NCBI GenBank assembly: GCA_027486835.1
Contig: JAIXOJ010000052.1
Location: 24,747-88,746, forward strand
DNA from: Chitinophagaceae bacterium
Lineage (GTDB): Bacteria; Bacteroidota; Bacteroidia; Chitinophagales; Chitinophagaceae
Direction: 5' to 3'
Length of the DNA: 64,000 nucleotides
The number at the start of each line of letters is the position of its first letter. Within the stretch, counting starts at the first letter, position 1. Below, in pieces: positions 29,001 to 36,695 of this stretch. Made by a program: the position numbers and the translations under genes. Below the pieces are notes generated by a model. The model was not told where the DNA came from, did not search any database, and saw only the letters and a program-made list of their open reading frames with translations.

Positions 29001-31951
29001 AGTATTGCAGTTCCATTTGCCTTACCAATGACTACGCCAGTAGTAGGTTGAATCTCTGCCACACTTGTATTATCAGAAACCCAATTTGTTGCTGGGATAC
29101 CGTTAGTTATTAGCGTTGCTTCGCCTACACAAATATTACTTTTTCCAGTTAGAGGAGGTACGGTAGTAGGTAAAACTTCAACTGATAAGGTTGATGAAGC
29201 AGTACAATTATTTGCATCAGTCAAACTATAACTAACATTAGTATTCCCAGCCGATACCCCAGTAATGTTACCCGTTGTTGGGTTAATAACAAGTATTGAA
29301 GAATTAGATGAAGCCCATGTACCTCCACTGGCAGTATTGGTTAATTGCTTACTAGCACCCACACATACAGACGTTGGGTCAGGCAAGATTGGCGGTACTA
29401 TTGGAAGTGGATTTACCGTAAAATAAACCGTATCACTAAACACATCTTTAACCAATGCACAAGGTGCACTGCTAGTTAATTTACAATATACATAATCACC
29501 AGTTGTGCTACCTGTATAGGTATAAGTTGCACCAAGTGATTGGGAAATACCATTTAGGTACCATTCATAAATAGGTGTTGGCCCTCCATTAGTAGGATTT
29601 GGACTAACAGTAGTAGTCGTATTAAAACATAATGTATCGGAATCTGCTGAAATCTTCACAGAAGGTGTAACACTAGACTGCACATTTATCACGAATGATT
29701 CAGTAATAGGATTCGGATCAGCACAACCAACACTACTTTTCATGATAAAGACAACTGTATCTAGATTTACTGGAGTAGTATTTACATAAACCAATGGATT
29801 CCCGGTTGGTGTAACATCTGTAACGGGTTGACCAACACCAGCAGGGTGGAGTTCCCATTTATAAATTGGAGATATACCAAAGTTTGTTGGATTTGCTGTA
29901 AAAGTAACAGATGTGCCAAAACCTTCGCATATGTTCAATGGATCTTGTGTAACATTACCAGCGGGAACGACTGGACCGAGTACCATTTGTTTGCACGCCT
30001 TCGCCGTATCTGGTCTTGCACATTTATCACTAGTATCTCTTACGTGTACACAAACAACATCATCTGGTTTAATTGTTGCAGAATCAATATACAAAATACC
30101 TGTTACTCCCAATAAGACCACATCATTTTTTGTCCACCACAATATAGGTTTTATTCCAGCAACCAAATTTGTTGTATCGGCAGTAAAAGTTATTGTATCA
30201 GAGTATGGAGGATTCGGACAGAGGTATTCTTGTGAGGCCTTAATTGTTACACTAGGAATTATCGTTTGTGTAACATGCATTGTAATAGTATTACTTATAG
30301 TGGTTGTATCTATTGGACATGTGTTTGTTTTGTTTGTGTATAAAACAGCCCTAATTGAATCTAGGTCTCGCAGATAAGTGGAGTTTAAAGTACTAGGAAA
30401 ACAATAAATTAAGTCGTTACCTGCATATATTGTATCAATTATCATTAATGGTGCTAAAGAATCTAAATTATGCATCCAACGAATTCCATACTTTACTGTG
30501 GTATCACTTAATGTAGTAGGTGTAAGTGTAGCAGTAAAGCATATTGTATCCGTAGAACAAACATTCGTATCAGAAGTACTAATGACTATTTTAGGAGGTG
30601 CGAGGCTATCTAGTGCTGTTAAAAAAATAAAGGTGGTATCTATAGGGTTCTTAACACAGGGGATACTCGTAGTGTGAATGCACAATAATGTATCACTCGA
30701 TTTTAAAGAAGAGTCAACATAGCAACTATCAAAAGAAACTCCTTTACCCTTCAACTTACTAAACCAAACAAAATTATCAGATGGGCCAGAAGCTGGTGCT
30801 CCAAAAGCATGTGGAACTGGGGCTAGTTTAACAAAACTACCCTTACAATAATTAACGTAATAACGAGTGGTATCAGAAACACCAAGTGTATCCGTTCCAA
30901 GAGAATCTATGGTAGGTTTATTAATGAAACCATCATATTTAACTAATGTTTTGATAATTCCACCATCAGGGTAGATATTAACAGCAGTATATTTTAAATT
31001 TAATGTTTGAGGTATTCTGCATCTTAAAGTAGTTGATACATTCAACCGCACGCTGTCATCTTTCTTTAAAAAAGTATCTAAGCAAGCCGAAGTATAATTT
31101 GCAATAAGGGTATCATTAACATACCATTGGTACGAAAGATCAGTTGGTGAAATATTACAAGTTACAATTCCACAAAAAGATAATTTAGTATTTGGGCAAT
31201 ATTTAATGGATGTATCAGAAGGTTGTACTTTCAAGGAAACACATAGACCTTCTAAAGCGCTTTTACGTCTTGAAGCCCACCAATCGCAAATAGATTCAGT
31301 TGTACAAAATCCAGGTGATTGTGTTCCACCATCCAGTAAACTGTCACGCCAAAGTGAAGTAGTGTTTATATAAGGAGGTAGTAAAGGTTCGACTAAAAAA
31401 ATATTGTGGAAATCCTGAAGATTAAGCGCCGCAGGAGAATATAATATTGTGTCTTTAATTGGAATTACTGGAGGAGTGCTATCAATATTTTTTAACCAAC
31501 TGACTGGAATCACCCTTGTATTGGCCCTTATTGTTCCAGTAGAATCATCCGCAAATGTAATCGCATTATTCTTGTTTTTGTCATTATATATCAATATTAC
31601 TGTTCCATAAGGAATAGAATCCCAGACATACTCATGAGGAAAAGAACTTTCGGGAAAATAATATTTACCTGAAGCAATACCTGGAATAGTATCCCCCTTA
31701 TTTGTGTAATACTGCCTTCCATTTGGATCGTAAATCAACATCCTACTTAAGTCAGCGATACTATCACTTTTAATAGTGGAATCTTCCGAGCAAGTTTTTA
31801 TACCATCAACAAATAATTCGATGTACTCTTTTCCAGGAACGGTACCCCTAGAAATTTCTGTGGTAATTACTTTAAATTTTGAGGTTTGACCATAGCTTGT
31901 GATGCTGCAAGCGATACACAATAAAACAACGATGAAATAATTCTTTAGCAT
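26021..31951 (-). CDS. Giant Ig-repeat surface adhesin with type B T9SS sorting domain (SprB-like role)
   Basis: 1976 aa with a signal peptide (MLKNYFIVVLLCIACSITSYGQ). Residues 25-200 resemble a lamin-tail-like domain (KEYIELFVDG, then GTVILIYNDKNK). The middle has PKD/Ig-like modules rich in Cys and Thr. From about 870 to 1860 there are 13 BIG2-like repeats of roughly 75-85 residues with the core GGxWxSSxxxIAxVDxxxGxVxG followed by ISYTVxNxCG. The last 90 residues (LYIPNYLYPLSTN, then GQLIYETNDKDG, then GVYVYVAEIVLKSG) are a gliding-motility-associated type B sorting domain. It is exported by T9SS and likely forms a surface fibre for adhesion or gliding. First gene of an operon with porP/sprF and the PorE-like gene. 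Confidence 0.88.
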   Translation of the reverse strand: MLKNYFIVVLLCIACSITSYGQTSKFKVITTEISRGTVPGKEYIELFVDGIKTCSEDSTIKSDSIADLSRMLIYDPNGRQYYTNKGDTIPGIASGKYYFPESSFPHEYVWDSIPYGTVILIYNDKNKNNAITFADDSTGTIRANTRVIPVSWLKNIDSTPPVIPIKDTILYSPAALNLQDFHNIFLVEPLLPPYINTTSLWRDSLLDGGTQSPGFCTTESICDWWASRRKSALEGLCVSLKVQPSDTSIKYCPNTKLSFCGIVTCNISPTDLSYQWYVNDTLIANYTSACLDTFLKKDDSVRLNVSTTLRCRIPQTLNLKYTAVNIYPDGGIIKTLVKYDGFINKPTIDSLGTDTLGVSDTTRYYVNYCKGSFVKLAPVPHAFGAPASGPSDNFVWFSKLKGKGVSFDSCYVDSSLKSSDTLLCIHTTSIPCVKNPIDTTFIFLTALDSLAPPKIVISTSDTNVCSTDTICFTATLTPTTLSDTTVKYGIRWMHNLDSLAPLMIIDTIYAGNDLIYCFPSTLNSTYLRDLDSIRAVLYTNKTNTCPIDTTTISNTITMHVTQTIIPSVTIKASQEYLCPNPPYSDTITFTADTTNLVAGIKPILWWTKNDVVLLGVTGILYIDSATIKPDDVVCVHVRDTSDKCARPDTAKACKQMVLGPVVPAGNVTQDPLNICEGFGTSVTFTANPTNFGISPIYKWELHPAGVGQPVTDVTPTGNPLVYVNTTPVNLDTVVFIMKSSVGCADPNPITESFVINVQSSVTPSVKISADSDTLCFNTTTTVSPNPTNGGPTPIYEWYLNGISQSLGATYTYTGSTTGDYVYCKLTSSAPCALVKDVFSDTVYFTVNPLPIVPPILPDPTSVCVGASKQLTNTASGGTWASSNSSILVINPTTGNITGVSAGNTNVSYSLTDANNCTASSTLSVEVLPTTVPPLTGKSNICVGEATLITNGIPATNWVSDNTSVAEIQPTTGVVIGKANGTAILTYTLTNFCGTTLLTFPINVGVPPLPTISGQNVLCNINDNTTLQSTTLGGTWTSSDPTVAQIDPNNGVVTAKGFGTTNITYSVTNDCGTTPATLLFTVGSPLVNEIQGVNTICTGFFTQLTNTTAGGTWSSSNPSIATVDLITDPGKVEGLSSGNVTISYTVTNSCGTTVKNFAITVQNGPPVNAIIVPDSIICINQTTTLSHPTSGGLWTSSNSAIAEVDPASGTVTGKTNGDVEISYTLNNGCGKVVVKTNIHVGSPIIGAYTFKNPICVNEVTTITNDTKGATTYLWISLNQGVATFIPPVIGQIVGVAAGNASIFYIATNKCGATNDNSAVLTVIGLPKIAAIKGKDSLCVNEASIYTNDTTKGVWALSDTNIAKIDSVTGLVTAIQSGIDTVKYTVVNSNGCSNTVVKAIILNALPVIQPIAGKLNACFNRTTLLTNPTPNGLWSSSIPAIADFQDKTIGSLYGFVNGVTKVTYTVVNQFGCINKVDTTIAVNPIPNVDSIKGVDSVCVNSSIVLTNATKGGVWTATPSSIATMSQDIVTGNGIIKGLTNGIATAYYTVTVLGCDSIASFKVKVDTNNVAEIVGANIICVGGTTQLTNATMGGVGTWINTNNGNSFVDSNLGIVTGVKNGLDTIKYSYKNNCGITVKTFPMTIGKPPVQPIIGRDSICVGTSVVLTNPTSGGIWTNDSLSLLMVDLGSGKITAMKAGLDSVRYTVTGIGGCSTVVAKAIRVIDLPNVNVTPLLKDICKGDSLQFASSPIGGVWTSVNTSIATVDANGFVKGVAPGSTQINYVYTDVLTTCINSGFSKVNIIAPPVIGNITYGNNDSTKLHVGLTLQLSDTTIGGIWSTSQPIIANVDNFGKVTALAVGQSDIFYKVANSIGCVDSAKITITVLNQLNDLYIPNYLYPLSTNVDNKKFKIYGKFINSLKLKIFSQWGQLIYETNDKDGSGWDGTFKGKEQPVGVYVYVAEIVLKSGETITKKGAVNLIR

Positions 31952-32135
31952 AAAACAATTATTGAATTACCAACGAAAGTATTAATAAAACTAACAGTTC
32001 AGCTAAGAATTTTAAAAAAATCGGTAATAATGGATGAAAAAGCTAATTCTCCTCCCTAATTTAAGGTGTTATTAAAATAAAAGCAGCATTTTACAATAAA
32101 ATACTTAGTGTTAGGAGTTAAAACTATCGACAGAA

Positions 32136-32423
32136 TTATCTTGATGTAGCCACAAATTTGAAGATGAAAATTGTGAGCAAAAGCAGCCCAGTAAGGATAT
32201 AAAAAATTAGTGTAGCTGGATTGTGCAATCGTTTAAACTTAACCCATCGTTCTAATTGTTCGTCTCTAATTGCGTATTTTCCGTAGTAGTTGAAAAAATT
32301 ATTGAAAGCATATTTCGGTCTATTTGGTTTATACCATAATAATATTATAACCTTAATCACACTCACTATCAATATAAAGTAAATACCGTATTGATTTATA
32401 AAAAGAAGGAAATCATCAATCAT
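32136..32423 (-). CDS. Small inner-membrane protein of unknown function
   Basis: 95 aa with two predicted membrane helices: residues about 10-30 (YGIYFILIVSVIKVIILLWY) and 70-90 (ATLIFYILTGLLLLTIFIF). Between them lies a basic loop (YGKYAIRDEQLERWVKFKRL). It sits between the LysM gene and the adhesin operon on the same strand. No family recognised. Confidence 0.55.
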   Translation of the reverse strand: MIDDFLLFINQYGIYFILIVSVIKVIILLWYKPNRPKYAFNNFFNYYGKYAIRDEQLERWVKFKRLHNPATLIFYILTGLLLLTIFIFKFVATSR

Positions 32424-32495
32424 AAAAACTCAATCAGTTATTTTGGCGGTGAAGATAGCCGCAGCCATACTCGTCTCGTTTTCTTTAAGTCAATT

Positions 32496-33863
32496 TTAAT
32501 AATTCACTGTAATGGGAAATTTACCGTCAACATTCAACACTGCTGCTGCTGCTGAATTTACACGGAGTAGATAACCTGTATCGGCTTTTACGGGAGGTAA
32601 TGGGCCAATTACTTTTGCACAAATACTTTTATTGTTGTAAGTAATTCTCAAAATGGTGCCTTGCGGAATGTCGTTGATTAGCACATAATATTTCTTATCT
32701 GTCCAACCACTGCCGGATGATTTAAAATAACCCCCATCTCCTGTTATTGGATTGTTAGCCGTATCATTTCTATTGAAATAAGCCGCAAAAAAGCCTTCTT
32801 GGTTTACGTACTTTGAATTGGATGGATCCAGAATTGGTTCTGACTGGGTCATCATTTTTTCCACTGCTTTTTTGGTAGATAAACTATCTGACCCCACAAA
32901 TATGGATTTTACCATCTCCATTAGCGTGTCTTTTTTTTGGACAACTGTATCCTTCTTTACGGTAGATGGAAAAGTGCGAAGCACTGAATCCTTTGTACTT
33001 ATTTTTAAGGAGGGTGTGTCTATAAATACAGGTAGTATTTTTTTGACCAACGTGTCTTGATTAATCTTAGGCCAAACAGTATCTTTTTGTTTTACAGGTA
33101 ATGAATCACTCTTTTTAAAACCTTGCGAAAGGTTGGGTAATACTTTGGTTGCTGGTGCTGGTGGAGGGCTAACTATTTGTTTTTTTACTGTTGCTGTGTC
33201 AATAGGTTTTGGTTTAGTAGGTGTTTGCACTATTTGTGGAACCAGGGCTTTATCAGATGGTGTTTTCCCGTTTGGTGTTGCAGGTATTGCTGCTTTTACA
33301 TGAATTAATAATTTCTTGCCCACATTTACTTTATCGGTGGCCATACTGTTCCATCGCATTACCTGCGGTTCAGTTACATTGAACTTCTTGGCAATTTTAA
33401 AAATATTGTCTCCTTTTTCCACCTTGTATTCAATAATGCTTTCTTCCCCTTGTTCTAGTGGTTGCATTTGCTTGGAATCACGAGGCTCTTCTGCAACTGC
33501 CGTCTTATTTTTAGTTTCCACTTTTTTGTCCTCCCCCTTTTTTTCAATGGCCTGTTTGGGGATATTGATTGGTTTTGGGGTTGATTTGACCAAGGTGTCT
33601 TTAATAGGAGTTGGTTTAGAAACTGGTTCTACATTTTCTATTTTTTTAGCCAAGGGTATCTTAATTACCTGTCCTGTTTTTAACTTGCTTTTACTATCCA
33701 TGCCATTTAATCGCATGATATCACCAACGGTAGTCTGATTTGTTTTGGCCAAAGCAAAGAGGGTTTCGCCTTCTTTAATGGTGTGTTCAATAAAATTATT
33801 TTGCTGCGCATTTACTGTTGACAACATTAAAAACAACACCCAAAAACAAATAAACCTTACCAT
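32496..33863 (-). CDS. Secreted protein with two LysM domains and an RlpA-like C-terminal domain
   Basis: 455 aa. ATG 33863 is chosen because GGAGG lies 6 bases upstream and the product starts directly with a signal peptide (MVRFICFWVLFLMLSTVNAQ); a start seven codons earlier (33884) is also open. Two LysM modules follow: EHTIKEGETLFALAKTNQTT at about 25-70 and EYKVEKGDNIFKIAKKFNV at about 143-188. A long Pro/Lys/Thr linker leads to a C-terminal double-psi beta-barrel-like domain (KKYYVLINDIPQGTILRITY, then KVIGPLPPV) similar to RlpA. LysM binds peptidoglycan, so a periplasmic cell-wall role is likely. The canonical RlpA catalytic His/Asp are not obvious, so it may only bind. Confidence 0.82.
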   Translation of the reverse strand: MVRFICFWVLFLMLSTVNAQQNNFIEHTIKEGETLFALAKTNQTTVGDIMRLNGMDSKSKLKTGQVIKIPLAKKIENVEPVSKPTPIKDTLVKSTPKPINIPKQAIEKKGEDKKVETKNKTAVAEEPRDSKQMQPLEQGEESIIEYKVEKGDNIFKIAKKFNVTEPQVMRWNSMATDKVNVGKKLLIHVKAAIPATPNGKTPSDKALVPQIVQTPTKPKPIDTATVKKQIVSPPPAPATKVLPNLSQGFKKSDSLPVKQKDTVWPKINQDTLVKKILPVFIDTPSLKISTKDSVLRTFPSTVKKDTVVQKKDTLMEMVKSIFVGSDSLSTKKAVEKMMTQSEPILDPSNSKYVNQEGFFAAYFNRNDTANNPITGDGGYFKSSGSGWTDKKYYVLINDIPQGTILRITYNNKSICAKVIGPLPPVKADTGYLLRVNSAAAAVLNVDGKFPITVNY

Positions 33864-33911
33864 TTTTTTTCCTCCAGTCCGCATAAATAATTGTATAGAT
33901 AAAGAGTAAAA

Positions 33912-35336
33912 TTAGTCTTTTAATATTCTCCAAGAAGTGGGATAATAATTATTGATTCTGTTGGGCAATATTTTTAACCACCCCAAAGCCAATCCTTGGT
34001 AGCAGGCCAAGTTCCACCCATGCGCCCCCTCCACTTGCATTTCTTGCCGTTTGAGGTACAATAATGCTTGATCTTTAGAAAAATGAGTACATACAATGGA
34101 TGACTTATCTAACCCCTGATACATGGCTACCTGGTGATGAGGAATGCAATCTTTTCCCTTTACTTCACCCAAAGTGATTCCCGCATTTTTTATGTATAAG
34201 TGTTGAACAAGCGTTTCTAATGCCTCTTTCCATTGCAAGGGAAACCAATTTATTTCTTGCCCTTGCTTAAACATAAAATAGTCAGCGGGCATAGGTATAA
34301 ATGCATTACAAATAGCTGCTTCTTGTTTGGAAGGAATAGCCATGAATTTGTTGCCCCCCATCACTGTGGGTTGATTACTGTTTGCCTTTCGAACCGCGGC
34401 CATATAAAACCCTTCTCCATCCACCAAATGAGGGTAAAACCGATAGCCATAACCCCCTAATTGTGGAGAAAGGGTTTCCACAATACCTGATTGAGCATTT
34501 AGTTGAATAGTAGTGGAAGGGAGCGCTTCCAAAATAGTATCTACCACTGCTTCATTTTCCACTGGGCTAAAACTACAAGTAGAATAAATCAACAGCCCGC
34601 CTTCTTTTAAGGCAGGCCATACATCTGTAACAATGCGTATCTGCCTTTTGCTACAGAGGGCAACCTGCTCTACACTCCACTCTTGAACCGCATTGGCATC
34701 TTTTCTAAAAAGACCACTCCCGCTACAAGGGGCATCGATGATGATTACATCGAAAAAACCAGTTAAAGCAGCAAAATGGGATGGGTCGTTATTGGTAACC
34801 ACCAAGTGGCCACTCCCCCATTTGATGGTATTTTCTACTAAAATGCTAGCCCTAGATTTAATCACTTCATTGGAAACCAATAAGCTTTTTTGAAAAAAAC
34901 TAGAGAGTAAAGTGGTTTTTCCACCCGGGGCTGCACAGAGATCGAGTACAATCAACCCATCTACTGTGGTCGTGATACACTGCGCCAAAGCCGACCAAAG
35001 AAACATGCTGCTTGCTTCTTGCACATAATAAGCTCCCGCATGAAACAAAGGATCATGTGTAAACGAAGGACGTTGGTGCAAATAATAGCCAAGAGGACAC
35101 CAAGGTACTGGCTTATGTTCCGCCAATGCTGGATGGGTTTGTACAAATGCTGCTGTTCCTACCCTATCATTTTTATCCTCAGATTGATTGGTTGAAGGAA
35201 TTTGATACTGTGCAATTTTTACTTGATTAAGTCGAATAGACGTGTGGGGAACCACACCATCATGGGCTGCGATGAAAGCTTTTTCATCATAACCGACTAC
35301 ACCATGCATAGATTCTAGCAATTCTGAGGGGAGCAT
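33912..35336 (-). CDS. rsmF: RsmF/NOL1-NOP2-Sun-family rRNA (cytosine-5) methyltransferase
   Basis: 474 aa. The SAM-binding motif LDLCAAPGGKTTLL lies near residue 132, the catalytic-site motif DAPCSGSGLF near 200, and STCSFSPVENE near 250 contains the nucleophilic Cys of the TCS motif. The C-terminal 150 residues form the PUA-like extension found in RsmF/YebU enzymes (PADYFMFKQGQEINWFPLQW). The family methylates cytosine C5 in 16S rRNA. It lies 48 bp upstream of the LysM gene on the same strand. The exact target base is inferred from family only. Confidence 0.88.
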   Translation of the reverse strand: MLPSELLESMHGVVGYDEKAFIAAHDGVVPHTSIRLNQVKIAQYQIPSTNQSEDKNDRVGTAAFVQTHPALAEHKPVPWCPLGYYLHQRPSFTHDPLFHAGAYYVQEASSMFLWSALAQCITTTVDGLIVLDLCAAPGGKTTLLSSFFQKSLLVSNEVIKSRASILVENTIKWGSGHLVVTNNDPSHFAALTGFFDVIIIDAPCSGSGLFRKDANAVQEWSVEQVALCSKRQIRIVTDVWPALKEGGLLIYSTCSFSPVENEAVVDTILEALPSTTIQLNAQSGIVETLSPQLGGYGYRFYPHLVDGEGFYMAAVRKANSNQPTVMGGNKFMAIPSKQEAAICNAFIPMPADYFMFKQGQEINWFPLQWKEALETLVQHLYIKNAGITLGEVKGKDCIPHHQVAMYQGLDKSSIVCTHFSKDQALLYLKRQEMQVEGAHGWNLACYQGLALGWLKILPNRINNYYPTSWRILKD

Positions 35337-35669
35337 AGTGCGAATATAATAGGGTGAAATGGGTGGTGGCTACTTTTTTAGAATTTTTATTCGCTTACTT
35401 ATTTTTATGAGACAATCGAGCATCAACCTCCCAAAAGCTATTGGTTCTCAGTAGGATCTAACTATGGTGTATCCTAACAGCATCTTTTTTCAAGTTTTTG
35501 ATAGATAAGACAAGCCTAGTTTTTTCACTTAGTGATTAAGCAAGTAAGCCTCCTAATAATATCTCTTTTTATGTGTCGAATTTATTGTACCAAACTTAGC
35601 ACCTATTTTAGACAAGATAGTTTCTGTTTCACTCAATTTAATTAATAAAAATAAACTACGCAATTTAAC
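35337..35669. other. Gene-free stretch
   Basis: No supported reading frame, hairpin or repeat is seen between rsmF and the 42-bp array. It should contain the rsmF promoter on the minus strand. Confidence 0.4.
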
Positions 35670-36131
35670 ATACCTATCTCAGAAACTTCGGAGACTTCCG
35701 CTGTACTTCACGAGCCTATCCCAGAAAGTTGGGAGGCATCCGCTGTAATTTCCGAGCCTATCCCAGAAAGCTGGGAGGCATCCGCTGTAATTTCCGAGCC
35801 TATCCCGGAAAGTTGGGAGGCATCCGCTGTAATTTCCGAACCTATCCCAAAAAGTTGGGAGGCATCCGATGTAACTTCCGAGCCTATCCCAAAAAGTTGG
35901 GAGGCATCCGCTGTAACTTCCGAGCCTATCCCAGAAAGTTTGGAGGCATTCGCTGTAATTTCCGAGCCTATCCCAAAAAGTTGGGAGGCATCCGCTTTAA
36001 CTTCCGAGCCTACCCCGAAAAGTTGGGAGGCATACGCTGTAATTCACGTGCCTATCCAAGAAACTTCGGAGGCATGCGCTAAAATTCACGTGCCTATCCA
36101 AGGAAATTCGGAAGCATCACTGATTTTTACT
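35670..36131. repeat. 42-bp tandem repeat array, 11 units
   Basis: Units start near 35670, then at 35712, 35754, 35796, 35838, 35880, 35922, 35964, 36006, 36048 and 36090, an exact 42-bp period. The consensus begins GAGCCTATCCCAGAAAGTTG and continues GGAGGCATCCGCTGTAATTTCC. The outer units are most diverged. The two 21-bp halves match at 11 of 21 positions, so the unit looks like a dimer of an older 21-mer. There are no spacers. All frames are open because 42 is a multiple of 3; I do not call a protein. Confidence 0.92.
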
Positions 36132-36161
36132 AGCCTTTCGATTGAACATTTTAAGTAACCA

Positions 36162-36310
36162 CATGAAGCTTTTCAAGACTCGCCAGAAGTCTTCAGAAAC
36201 TACTTTGAAGTCTTGGGGTACTAGCCTGAAGATTTCCTATAGTTGATTGAAGCTTTAGGACACCCGTTTGAAGCATTCCGATACTCGTTTGAAGCACTCC
36301 GATGGACATT
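36162..36310. repeat. Degenerate 21-bp tandem array, about 7 units
   Basis: Units about 21 bp long repeat TTTGAAGCATTCCGATACTC with heavy drift: TGAAGCTTTTC, AGAAGTCTTCAG, TTTGAAGTCTTGG, CTGAAGATTTCC, TTGAAGCTTTAGG, TTTGAAGCATTCC, TTTGAAGCACTCC. The GAAG core keeps phase at 21 bp. The reverse complement of the array at 10828 also carries TTTGAAG at the same period. Confidence 0.65.
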
Positions 36311-36630
36311 TGTACCGATTTTTTGGGTTTACAATAGCTTTTTATGGCCATTTCAAGACAATTTGTCAGTATCCAAAAGTTTTACTCAACTGCTCACTTT
36401 CATTGGTTTTATCATTTTTTACTACTACAACATACGCTAATTGGGTATAACATTCCAATTGATTGAACGGATAAGCACAAGATTTTTTGCCACTAAGTAA
36501 AGATTCAAAAGGTGAGTATTGATAATATTTAGCTTTCTGCTCAAATGCCTATCTACATGTTGCAATCAATTTTGAAACACAACCTTGCAACAATGCAACT
36601 GATTACAACAATAATTACAAGCTAAAATTG
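36311..36630. other. Leader region upstream of the first giant lyase-like gene
   Basis: No gene is seen. From about 36580 (AACCTTGCAACAATG) to the start codon the sequence is similar to 43280-43382 in front of the paralogous gene, so this is a shared promoter/leader. A weak -7-like box TAAAATTG lies at 36623-36630. Confidence 0.45.
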
Positions 36631-36660
36631 TTTTGCTTTTGCTTTTGCTTTTGCTTTTGC
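36631..36660. repeat. Hexanucleotide microsatellite (TTTTGC)5 in the leader of the first giant gene
   Basis: Five perfect TTTTGC units are followed by TTTTTTCTAACGAT. The matching place in front of the paralogue (43339-43345) has one unit. The repeat lies 36 bp upstream of the ATG, between a -7-like box and the start. Confidence 0.85.
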
Positions 36661-36695
36661 TTTTTTCTAACGATTTCAAAACCCTTTGCTTACGT

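Noticed and set aside
35670..36131. CRISPR array
   Set aside because: Units are contiguous with no unique spacers, and no cas genes are in the window. The same applies to the arrays at 4730, 10828, 36162 and 63791.
35729..36158. Repetitive peptides (GGIRCNFRAYP and EASAVISEPIP types) across the 42-bp array
   Set aside because: Same reason: 42 is a multiple of three. Unit differences are not clearly biased to silent changes in any one frame.
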